Source of the DNA: Candidatus Melainabacteria bacterium
GTDB lineage: Bacteria > Cyanobacteriota > Vampirovibrionia > Obscuribacterales > Obscuribacteraceae
Assembly: GCA_014380105.1 (NCBI GenBank)
Contig: JACMKL010000626.1
Span: forward strand, 1 to 10,089
Reading direction: 5' to 3'
Length of the DNA: 10,089 nucleotides
Within the stretch, counting starts at the first letter, position 1. Every line of letters starts with the position of its first letter. Both the position numbers and the translations under genes were made by a program. The notes beneath the pieces are model-generated. The model saw only the letters and a list, made by a program, of their open reading frames with translations, was not told the origin of the DNA and searched no databases. Below are positions 1-6,084 of the stretch, piece by piece.

Positions 1-165
1 CAGATTCTTTCTGAGCGTTTGCCTATAAGCAACAATTGCAGGAATTAAGCAGAGTCCATGATAAAGGACAAGAGTAATAGCAGAATTTTGAATGCAATTC
101 ATGCCGTACCAAATCACTGCGTACGGAAACACGCATAAAAATCCGATTACAGCAAACTGTTTCAT
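1..165 (-). CDS. N-terminal part of a small integral membrane protein, possibly CPBP-like (partial, runs off left edge)
   Basis: An open frame of 55 codons starts with ATG at 165-163 and stays open to base 1, so the gene is cut by the window edge. The visible protein begins MKQFAVIGFLCVFPYAVIWY and shows two hydrophobic stretches (about residues 3-20 and 28-47) followed by a basic stop-transfer run (YRQTLRKN). This is the look of an inner-membrane protein. The 'YHGLCLIPA' segment in the second helix resembles the first helices of CPBP-type membrane proteins, but the glutamate/histidine motifs that define that family would lie outside the window, so this is inference. An AGG-type ribosome site (GATTAGG) ends 8 nt before the ATG. 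The gene is divergent from the TetR-type regulator at 286, so it could be one of its targets. Confidence 0.5.
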   Translation of the reverse strand, partial: MKQFAVIGFLCVFPYAVIWYGMNCIQNSAITLVLYHGLCLIPAIVAYRQTLRKNL

Positions 166-228
166 CGTGCCAACCTAATCTCTTTCGATCAAGCCATCTT
201 ACATGATGCGCCTTCTTCTCCAGGTAAT

Positions 229-258
229 TTGACATCATCCAAACATTGATGGTACTAT
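229..258 (+). promoter_or_regulatory. Predicted sigma-70 promoter of the tetR-type gene
   Basis: A perfect -35 box TTGACA (229-234) is followed after 18 nt by TACTAT (253-258, 4 of 6 matches to TATAAT). Transcription would start near 265. This lies past the upstream ATG at 262, so the promoter supports translation from the ATG at 286. A short inverted repeat, CATC-8 nt-GATG, sits in the spacer and could be part of an operator, but it is weak. Confidence 0.45.
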
Positions 259-285
259 CGAATGAACGTTCAATCGAGAGCACAA

Positions 286-852
286 ATGGCAGTACTGTCC
301 GACAAACGCGAGATAATTCTCGAGAATTTACTCGACCTTATTACTGAGCGTGGATTTCACGATACACCTATGTCATTGCTTGCTCGAAAATCAGGAGTGA
401 GCGTTGGAATCATCTATCACTATTTTCCAAGCAAAGAAATGTTGATCGATGCACTTTACGTCAAAGTCAAATTGATTCTTGGAGAAGCACTTGCTTCGGG
501 CGATATTCAGAACATGACCGAAGCTGATGCATTCAAACGTGTTTGGCTCAACGCATTCGAATTTTATTCGAATCACAAAAAAGAAGCTCTATTTCTTGAA
601 CAATATAAGGCGCTACCTGACTGTCGTGAAGGCGAGGCCGCGGAGTTTTTACAGAAGGACAAAAACTTCGCACTCCTGGTAAATATTTTTCGCACTGCTA
701 GCCAGGGTGGAGTTTTAAAAGATCTGCCAATGGATGCTATTTACGAATTATCGATCGGTGTGGCAATGCGATTAGCTATTAAGCAAACTGGTCTGGACGA
801 GGCAACTAAAAATGCAATTGTTGAAAGTTGCTGGACGGCAGTTAGTCTCTAG
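286..852 (+). CDS. TetR/AcrR-family transcriptional regulator
   Basis: A 188-residue protein of typical TetR-family length. Residues about 7-53 form the N-terminal DNA-binding domain: helix 1 (KREIILENLLDLITERGF), then the helix-turn-helix 'MSLLARKSGVSVGIIYHYFPSKEML', with the family's conserved Y-H-Y-F-x-S-K-E (residues 44-51). The rest is the variable ligand-binding/dimerisation half, so the ligand cannot be named. An in-frame ATG at 262 would add eight residues, but it has no ribosome site and lies upstream of the predicted transcription start. The ATG at 286 has GAGAG 5 nt ahead and is preferred. The SDR oxidoreductase follows after 64 nt on the same strand and a membrane-protein gene diverges on the left; both are plausible targets of local repression. 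Confidence 0.88.
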   Translation: MAVLSDKREIILENLLDLITERGFHDTPMSLLARKSGVSVGIIYHYFPSKEMLIDALYVKVKLILGEALASGDIQNMTEADAFKRVWLNAFEFYSNHKKEALFLEQYKALPDCREGEAAEFLQKDKNFALLVNIFRTASQGGVLKDLPMDAIYELSIGVAMRLAIKQTGLDEATKNAIVESCWTAVSL

Positions 853-916
853 TCAGAATGCGACGCGAATCGAGATTTCAATAAAAGTCTTCATTTAAAA
901 CTTAAGAGGAATAAAA

Positions 917-1882
917 ATGACAGCGCAGAAAATTACAGATAGAGATTCGACTACAAATCTTTCGAGTGCTGTTTGGTCAGAGAAGGATGTGCCGGACCAA
1001 ACAGGACGCACTTTCATCATCACTGGCGCCACATCAGGCATTGGCTACGAAACAGGAGTTGTCCTGGCGGAGCGCGGCGCAAATGTAATTCTCGCTTGCC
1101 GCAACGTTGAGAAAGCAAATGAAGCAACGAAAAAAATCTTTGCTCTTACGCAAAATAAAAATGTTTCGGTCGAAAAATTAGACCTTAGTTCACTAAAATC
1201 GGTGCGAGAATGCGCCGAAATTATTCAATCGAAATACAACAAAATCGACGTGCTCATTAATAATGCAGGCGTGATGGTGCCACCATATCAATTGACAGAA
1301 GACGGATTCGAGCTGCAGTTCGGTACCAATCATTTGGGGCATTTTCTGTTCACTGGACTCTTGCTCGACAAATTTCTAGATAATCCCGACTCCCGAATAG
1401 TGACAATCAGCAGCACGGCTCACATGCGCGGAGTGATCAACTTCGACGATCTGCAATCAAAACGCGAATATAAAGCTTCAATAGCGTATGCACAATCGAA
1501 GATTGCCAATTTGCTTTTCACTTACGAATTGCAGAGACGATTTGAAAAAGCCAACGCAAAAACTATTGCCGTGGCTGCCCACCCAGGCTGGTCACGAACA
1601 GAATTAGCAAAGCATGCACTCACGAAATCGTGGGTAAGAGTGGCATTTGCTATTTTCGAACCAATGTTAAGCCAAGATCAAAGAGCCGGTGCTCATCCCA
1701 TGTTGCGTGCAGCGACAGAAGTAGGGGTTCAAGGTGGCGAGTACTATGGTCCAAGTGGATTTATAGGCTCCAAAGGTGATGCTATTAAAGTGACTTCCAA
1801 TGCGCGCTCGCATGAAGAATCAACTCAACAGCGTTTGTGGCAAGTTTCAGAAGAGCTGACAGGTTTTAAATACGCAATTTAA
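917..1882 (+). CDS. Short-chain dehydrogenase/reductase, retinol-dehydrogenase-like
   Basis: A 321-residue classical-type SDR with a Rossmann fold. It shows TGxxxGIG for the dinucleotide (T36-G43), Asp-Leu at 89-90 for the adenine, NNAG (115-118), the structural Asn138, catalytic Ser165/166 and the Y191xxxK195 active site. Arg62 after the second beta strand suggests NADP(H) preference. The roughly 25-residue N-terminal extension and the sequence 'HPGWSRTEL' after the active site match the retinol dehydrogenase / WW-domain oxidoreductase-like branch, whose bacterial members mostly have unknown substrates. The start is well supported by AGAGGA 7 nt before the ATG. It probably shares a transcript with the tetR-type gene 64 nt upstream. 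Its end is only 20 nt from the end of the convergent selenoprotein candidate, with no terminator visible between them. Confidence 0.9.
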   Translation: MTAQKITDRDSTTNLSSAVWSEKDVPDQTGRTFIITGATSGIGYETGVVLAERGANVILACRNVEKANEATKKIFALTQNKNVSVEKLDLSSLKSVRECAEIIQSKYNKIDVLINNAGVMVPPYQLTEDGFELQFGTNHLGHFLFTGLLLDKFLDNPDSRIVTISSTAHMRGVINFDDLQSKREYKASIAYAQSKIANLLFTYELQRRFEKANAKTIAVAAHPGWSRTELAKHALTKSWVRVAFAIFEPMLSQDQRAGAHPMLRAATEVGVQGGEYYGPSGFIGSKGDAIKVTSNARSHEESTQQRLWQVSEELTGFKYAI

Positions 1883-1902
1883 GAGCCGACAAACGCTGAC
1901 AA

Positions 1903-3117
1903 TCAATGTGAATTAGAGACGGCATGGCTTGTTCTAAGTTCGGCCGGCACATCCTCACGGAACGGATAATCGTCAAAAAGCGTAGGTCCTAAGCCCATAT
2001 ATGGGTCATCAATATCGGCGTGTAAAACTTCGCGATAAAGTTTTTTAGTGACATCCTCCGGGTGCGCGTTCGGTCTCACTGCTAGCATTTCGTGCACTTG
2101 CGCACGCCGCTGATTTTCGTTGATATCAGTGTCTTCGTGGACTCGTCTCCAGCTCGCTAGCGCCTTCGGTTCGTTGAAGTCAGGGTGCTCTAAAGAACCC
2201 TCCATGCGCGCTTTTGTAACCTTGCTGATGGCACTACTCGCTTTCAAAATTGACTTCGTATTTATTTCGATTAGCGCTTTAGTGAGATCCGCATTCGGAC
2301 GTACTTCCAAAGATGTACCGCTTGTCTTAATTGCTACCATCTGTTTTTGATGATAATCTGCTAAAAACGCCACCGGATCACGAGTCATTGGCTTGTAGTG
2401 ATGAACCCACCAGAGTTGATCCAGTCTGCTTATATACTGTTGCGGCTCGTACAGCCCTGGCAAAATATCAATGATTGAACCGTCTGCATTGAGGACGTAG
2501 GATGCAACATTGCCATGCAATGTGCGCGTGATTTTCTTGCCATTTCCAAAATCAATTGTGACCGTCGGAACTGGTCGCACACTGACCCAGACTGGTTCAA
2601 ATTTTTCATTTATAGCTTTCGCTACAGCTTCATCCGAGAACAGCACGGTTCTCGCCATTCGGGCGTTCGTTCAGCAAAAGCGATCATCTAGCCGACCCAT
2701 CATCTGAAATAACAGCACCGGTTTTCCGGAGCGCTTTGACGCATCCAGCGCAGTCTGTACTGCTTTGTGCCAGCGAACTTTACCTGGCTCAACTTTTTCG
2801 TTGGTCGGCTGCGGTTTTACCGAAGGCTTATTGGAGTCAACGGATTTTGCAGGTGAAACTGCCTCAGGATTGGCTAATTTCGCAGGTTCGGTACCGACAT
2901 CGAAAGAATCGGCCAGTTTAGGATAGCGTGCGCCTCTATTTCCGATGATGCTTTTCATAGGGAATTCAGCAGCTCTCTTGCTGATATCAAGTCTGGTCAT
3001 CTCAAACTTGGGAGGCGGTGCCTTCTGAGCGACGAAATCTTCTGCAAAAACTTGCAAAGACGATGTTGAAGCGGTTAACAACAAAAATAATGCTGCAGAT
3101 GAACGTTTGATAAGCAT
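1903..3117 (-). CDS. Exported thioredoxin-like protein with in-frame TGA: candidate Cys-Sec selenoprotein
   Basis: The reading frame from ATG 3117 to the TGA at 1905-1903 has 405 codons and is broken only by one TGA (2673-2671, codon 149). Residues 1-25 are a signal peptide (VFA|ED). Residues about 30-110 are a Pro/Lys/Ser-rich linker. A thioredoxin-like fold follows: helix WHKAVQTALDASKRSGK, strand PVLLFQM, then GRLDDRF-Cys148-[TGA149]-TNARM, then 'RTVLFSDEAVAKAINEKFEPVWV', and a later beta region GNVASYVLNADG (residues 202-213). The fold runs straight across the TGA, and both halves are in the same frame. Cys148 sits where thioredoxins carry the first redox Cys, and the usual second Cys position is Asn151, so residue 149 would be the partner. 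Met154 is buried in the motif and has no ribosome site, so it is not a credible separate start. A SECIS-like hairpin follows the TGA. About 170 C-terminal residues match no domain I recognise. The alternative reading is a pseudogene or sequencing error. Confidence 0.72.
2635..2654 (-). promoter_or_regulatory. Candidate bacterial SECIS element
   Basis: On the mRNA (minus strand) the arms CGAGAAC and GTTCTCG form a perfect 7-bp stem around the 6-nt loop CGUGCU. The stem begins 16 nt after the UGA and the loop begins 23 nt after it. This agrees with the published bacterial SECIS model: upper stem 4-16 bp, loop 3-14 nt with a G in the first two loop positions, loop 16-37 nt from the UGA. A shorter competing hairpin (CGCC / GGCG, loop CGAAU) overlaps its 5' arm. 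Confidence 0.6.
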
Positions 3118-3159
3118 AGTTTTACTCTGTGGAAGAAAAATTCCAGGTCACTTGCAGGC

Positions 3160-3184
3160 ATTATGAATTTTCAAAGTGAAAATT
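3160..3184 (-). promoter_or_regulatory. Predicted promoter with adjoining palindrome (operator candidate)
   Basis: Reading leftwards, CATAAT (3165-3160, 5 of 6 matches to TATAAT) would place transcription start near 3153, about 36 nt before the ATG at 3117. Immediately upstream lies a perfect inverted repeat with 8-bp arms AATTTTCA and TGAAAATT separated by AAG (3166-3184). No good -35 box is visible and the palindrome occupies the spacer, as an activator or repressor site would. It lies between divergent genes and could serve both. Confidence 0.35.
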
Positions 3185-3205
3185 GTGCCCGTGTTTACCC
3201 CAGAT

Positions 3206-3233
3206 CTAAAGACTGGTCAGCACTGATCTTTAG
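3206..3233. promoter_or_regulatory. Nested inverted repeat in the divergent intergenic region
   Basis: CTAAAGA (3206-3212) and TCTTTAG (3227-3233) are perfect inverted copies with 14 nt between them. The interior holds a second palindrome, TCAG-CA-CTGA (3217-3226). No T-run follows on either strand, so it does not look like a terminator. A protein-binding site upstream of the small exported protein gene is the more likely role. Confidence 0.3.
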
Positions 3234-3287
3234 GTGGAAATTTCTGTCATACGACCAACCGATTCTGTGGCAGAGGCTTCAGCAGTG

Positions 3288-3293
3288 TACAAT
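3288..3293 (+). promoter_or_regulatory. Possible -10 box of the small exported protein gene
   Basis: TACAAT matches TATAAT at 5 of 6 positions and would start transcription about 30 nt before the ATG at 3330. No convincing -35 box is seen at the right distance, so the call is weak. Confidence 0.3.
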
Positions 3294-3329
3294 TGGCGCT
3301 TCATTTACAGCCTGAGAGGATCTTTGGAC

Positions 3330-3713
3330 ATGAAGAGAAAGCATATTTTGACTGGTCTGGCTTTTGCAGCGGCAGCCATTTTCCCGGTTGCAGCATATTC
3401 GCAATTCGGCTCGCAATTATCTAGCTTCGTGTCAGTAGGGTCTTCAACCTTACCTTCCGGGCAATATTTGATGTGCAATCTAGCAACCGGTCAATCACTG
3501 TTCGTAGTCATTAACGGACAAGGACAAATGGTTGGTCAGGATCCTAGAGCACTGCAAGTGTCTCTAAATTCAAGCGGTGGTGGCGGTGGACTTCTACCTG
3601 GGGCGCAAGGCGGCGGAATCGCACCAGCCGCGGGCGGCGGTGGGTTTGGTGGCATACTTAAACAAGGTCTGGACACATTTATCCAAAACCGCAATAGTGC
3701 ACCAGCTCAATAA
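3330..3713 (+). CDS. Small exported Gly-rich protein, function unknown
   Basis: A 127-residue protein. A signal peptide (MKRKHILTGLAFAAAAIFPVAAYS, likely cut before Gln25) shows that it is exported. The mature part has a short domain with alternating hydrophobic residues (about 28-85, including 'GQYLMCNLATGQSLFVVING') with a single Cys. Two Gly-rich tracts (about 89-115) follow, and a short C-terminal segment 'ILKQGLDTFIQNRNSAPAQ'. An upstream in-frame ATG at 3234 would put 32 non-signal residues ahead of the signal peptide. The ATG at 3330 has AGAGGA 9 nt ahead and is the real start. I recognise no family. The gene stands alone, with its own terminator behind it and divergent from the selenoprotein candidate. 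Confidence 0.8.
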   Translation: MKRKHILTGLAFAAAAIFPVAAYSQFGSQLSSFVSVGSSTLPSGQYLMCNLATGQSLFVVINGQGQMVGQDPRALQVSLNSSGGGGGLLPGAQGGGIAPAAGGGGFGGILKQGLDTFIQNRNSAPAQ

Positions 3714-3745
3714 CCTGTCTTTAATCTAAATTATCGTATTAGAGG

Positions 3746-3780
3746 AAGGGGCGCCAGTGCGGCGCCCCTTTTGATTTCTT
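3746..3780 (+). terminator. Rho-independent terminator of the small exported protein gene
   Basis: A perfect 10-bp, GC-rich stem (AAGGGGCGCC / GGCGCCCCTT) around the loop AGTGC is followed by a T-rich tail (TTGATTTCTT). It starts 32 nt after the stop codon. On the other strand the tail is CCTCTAATACG, so it may stop the converging operon at 3797 only weakly. Confidence 0.92.
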
Positions 3781-3796
3781 ATGTCTAGATTGAGAA

Positions 3797-5128
3797 TTAG
3801 TCGTCGTCGCGATCGCGTGCATCACGTCTCTTTTCTCTTTCCTTATCTCGTTTGTCGTCATCATCATCGTCGTCGTCATCATCGTTATCGCGATGCTTGC
3901 GAGTGCTGGTCGAAGTTTCAGTCTTTGTTGTTTGAGTGTCCGAAACTACTTTGTCACTAGTTTCAACACTAGTCTTCGTTGTTGATGAAGTTGAGACTTC
4001 CTCTTTTGGCAAATCTTCTTTCTTATTCTTCGAATTATCTTTGAATTCGATAACTGTAGTGGTATCGATATTGGTGTTAGTCGTAGGTGCAGCTGGAGCC
4101 GTCTTATTTACAGTTGGTGAGCTTGTGTTCCAACCAGGAGCGCTCAAATCTGCTGCTGGAGCCACAGTGGAGGCGCCCGCAGAAGTCGTCGTTGTAGAGC
4201 TTCCGGTTGTAGTTGTTGATGAATCAGATGCTGGAACGCTGACAGCCGAAGTAGTCGTCGTAGTTGTGACTGAAGCAGGAGCAGCACCGTTGGTTACGAT
4301 AGCAATATCCAGCGGTTGGCCAAATAAACGCGACTCCTGGACGAAACATGCAATCGGTTGATAGAGATCACCATCTATAGTTTTAGTGACAGTCTTAGTC
4401 ACGCCCATTTTTCCTGCCGTAACAGCAGCATCGCGTGAACCATCAGCACCTGGCTTAGCGAAATTGACTCCAAGGAGATTAACCCACATCTGTTTTTCAA
4501 CAGAGTGAATTTTAAAACCCTTGATGTTTGCCACTTGTACAGTGCCATCTGAGCTGTCGGTGAGATTGAAAGTAACAGCCTTTTCCATCGCAATTTGATC
4601 GACTTTATCGTTGCCGGTTTTGTGCTCAATACGGTCCGGAATGGTGACGGTTACCAACAATTGACCATCTTTGTCTTTAACGACGGTCAGTGAGGCTTTG
4701 TTCTCTTTGATTACCTTTGCTGCATTCGGTCCGAGTTTATCCGGATCGATCAAGCGGCAAAATTTGCAGAGTTCACCGGATTCGGTGACAAGCTCATTGT
4801 CATTTAGCGATAGCTTATTTGAAGTATCAGCGGCGCGCTTTAGATAGACCAGACTTTCCATGTATTTGCCGTTTTGGCGCATAGCTTGGGCCAGACGCTT
4901 TAAGGTCATCTCGAGATTGGCATCAGCAGGAGCTTCGCCTGATGCTTCCAAAGTTTGCAATGCCTTTGTCCAGCCTAATTCTGCTTTTTTAAAGTCGCCC
5001 GCGTCAGTTGCTGTCTGAGCAGTTTTGGCTGCTTTATCAAACTTTGGATTTTCACCTTCTGCAAACGCCGGATTCAAGAGAAGCAAACTATATGCGCTCA
5101 TGACGATTGCGGTCCATCTAAAATTCAT
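3797..5128 (-). CDS. Exported TPR-like protein with Thr/Ser-rich region and poly-Asp / charged tail
   Basis: A 443-residue protein of unknown function. Residues 1-23 are a signal peptide (PAFA|EG). Residues about 28-105 form two or three TPR-like helical pairs (DAGDFKKAELGWTKALQTLE, 'LAQAMRQNGKYMESLVYLKRA'). A CxxC pair follows at Cys121/Cys124. Residues about 140-280 form a mixed alpha/beta domain I do not recognise. From about 283 to 405 the sequence is dominated by Thr, Ser, Pro and Ala, as in a surface linker. The end is strikingly charged: Arg/Lys, then ten Asp in a row, then alternating basic and acidic residues ending DDD. The ten Asp codons mix GAC and GAT. The start is backed by AAGGAAGAG ahead of the ATG. 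It is 50 nt behind the phosphodiesterase gene and probably in its operon. The poly-Asp tail may bind cations, which is inference. Confidence 0.85.
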   Translation of the reverse strand: MNFRWTAIVMSAYSLLLLNPAFAEGENPKFDKAAKTAQTATDAGDFKKAELGWTKALQTLEASGEAPADANLEMTLKRLAQAMRQNGKYMESLVYLKRAADTSNKLSLNDNELVTESGELCKFCRLIDPDKLGPNAAKVIKENKASLTVVKDKDGQLLVTVTIPDRIEHKTGNDKVDQIAMEKAVTFNLTDSSDGTVQVANIKGFKIHSVEKQMWVNLLGVNFAKPGADGSRDAAVTAGKMGVTKTVTKTIDGDLYQPIACFVQESRLFGQPLDIAIVTNGAAPASVTTTTTTSAVSVPASDSSTTTTGSSTTTTSAGASTVAPAADLSAPGWNTSSPTVNKTAPAAPTTNTNIDTTTVIEFKDNSKNKKEDLPKEEVSTSSTTKTSVETSDKVVSDTQTTKTETSTSTRKHRDNDDDDDDDDDDKRDKEREKRRDARDRDDD

Positions 5129-5178
5129 TTTTACTCTTCCTTACGTACTTTGGACAAATTGTCGATTTAAACCTGTTT

Positions 5179-6018
5179 CTACCTGACTGTTGGATCCTGC
5201 TTTTTTAGGAATTCAGTCAAACCTTTTGGGTCGTCGGTGACGATACCATCAACCCCCTGACTTACCAGGGACTGCCATTCAGACTCTTGATTGGGAGTCC
5301 AAACATTTACCTTCAAGCTACCTTTATGAGCCGCGTCGATGACATCTTTACGCATGCTTCCATAATATGGATGCCATGCTGTTGCACCCATTTGTTTGGC
5401 ATAATTTCCAACATCACACAGGATAGGGTCTCCCAGTAGTGCAATGGCATATTTTGAACTCTTGTCGTGAAGACGCTTCAAAACTTCATGGTCAAACGAG
5501 CTTATGATAATTGTTTGCGGATGCGGATAATCTTTGAGCACCTTCAACAATTCATCTTCGATGCCAGGGTAGGCAATCGGTGTGTTCTTGATCTCGATAT
5601 TCAGGACTACTTTTCCATCAAGCAGTTTCAAAACATCTGAAAGCTGCGGGATTTTTTCGTCCTTATATTGTTTGTCAAACCAACTACCTGAATCGAGTTT
5701 ACTGATTTCAGCGAAAGTCTTATCTTTGACAAAACCAACACCATCTGTGGTGCGCTTCAAATCTTCATCGTGAATAACGACGAGTTCACCACTTTTGCAT
5801 TGCTGAATGTCTAGCTCAATCCCATAGACACCGTTATCCACGCATTTGCGAAAGGCAGCCATGCTGTTTTCTGGCGCCCACTTCGAGCCGCCTCTGTGCG
5901 CGTACACTTTAGGAGTCGTAGACGGCGAGGCAAGCGACGCACTTACTGAATTAGTTGCGGCGAAGATAAATGAGGCTGCGAGGACTTTCCAAAACAAGGA
6001 CTGATGTCCACCTGACAT
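5179..6018 (-). CDS. Exported glycerophosphodiester phosphodiesterase (GDPD family)
   Basis: A 279-residue protein. After a signal peptide (about residues 1-27) comes one complete GDPD TIM-barrel domain. It begins 'AHRGGSKWAPENSMAAF' with catalytic His41 and Glu50, followed by E68-L-D70 (metal ligands), 'VVIHDEDLKRTTDG' with the second catalytic His83, 'IEIKN', 'VNVWTPN' and the C-terminal 'GVDGIVTDDP'. The family hydrolyses glycerophosphodiesters such as glycerophosphocholine to sn-glycerol 3-phosphate and an alcohol, usually with a divalent metal. Here this would happen outside the inner membrane, giving phosphate and glycerol scavenging. A GTG start at 6060 is possible, but ATG 6018 has the near-perfect ribosome site GGAGGG 6 nt ahead and places the signal peptide correctly. 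It lies 66 nt behind ferrochelatase, with no clear promoter between them. Confidence 0.93.
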   Translation of the reverse strand: MSGGHQSLFWKVLAASFIFAATNSVSASLASPSTTPKVYAHRGGSKWAPENSMAAFRKCVDNGVYGIELDIQQCKSGELVVIHDEDLKRTTDGVGFVKDKTFAEISKLDSGSWFDKQYKDEKIPQLSDVLKLLDGKVVLNIEIKNTPIAYPGIEDELLKVLKDYPHPQTIIISSFDHEVLKRLHDKSSKYAIALLGDPILCDVGNYAKQMGATAWHPYYGSMRKDVIDAAHKGSLKVNVWTPNQESEWQSLVSQGVDGIVTDDPKGLTEFLKKQDPTVR

Positions 6019-6084
6019 GACTGACCCTCCGGCGAGTTTCACCGCTCCAAAAGGTATCACGTAAGAGACTTAAAAGTTCGCTTG

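Noticed and set aside
23..283. Open frame of 86 codons on the minus strand
   Set aside because: Unusual composition (many Cys, His, Trp), no ribosome site, and it overlaps both the tetR promoter and a better hydrophobic frame starting at 165.
262..285. Upstream ATG for the TetR-type gene
   Set aside because: No ribosome site, and the predicted transcription start (about 265) lies after it.
1903..2658. Separate gene starting at Met 2658
   Set aside because: The Met lies inside the thioredoxin active-site helix and has no ribosome site; the fold needs the upstream part in the same frame.
2671..2673. Global TGA reassignment (Trp or Gly code)
   Set aside because: TGA is the natural stop at 1903, 6085 and 9184, and TGG encodes Trp throughout.
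3234..3329. N-terminal extension of the small exported protein
   Set aside because: It would bury the signal peptide behind 32 residues; the ATG at 3330 has a proper ribosome site.
3936..4361. 141-codon plus-strand frame
   Set aside because: It is the reverse image of the Thr/Ser-rich region of the TPR protein; Val-rich low complexity without its own ribosome site.
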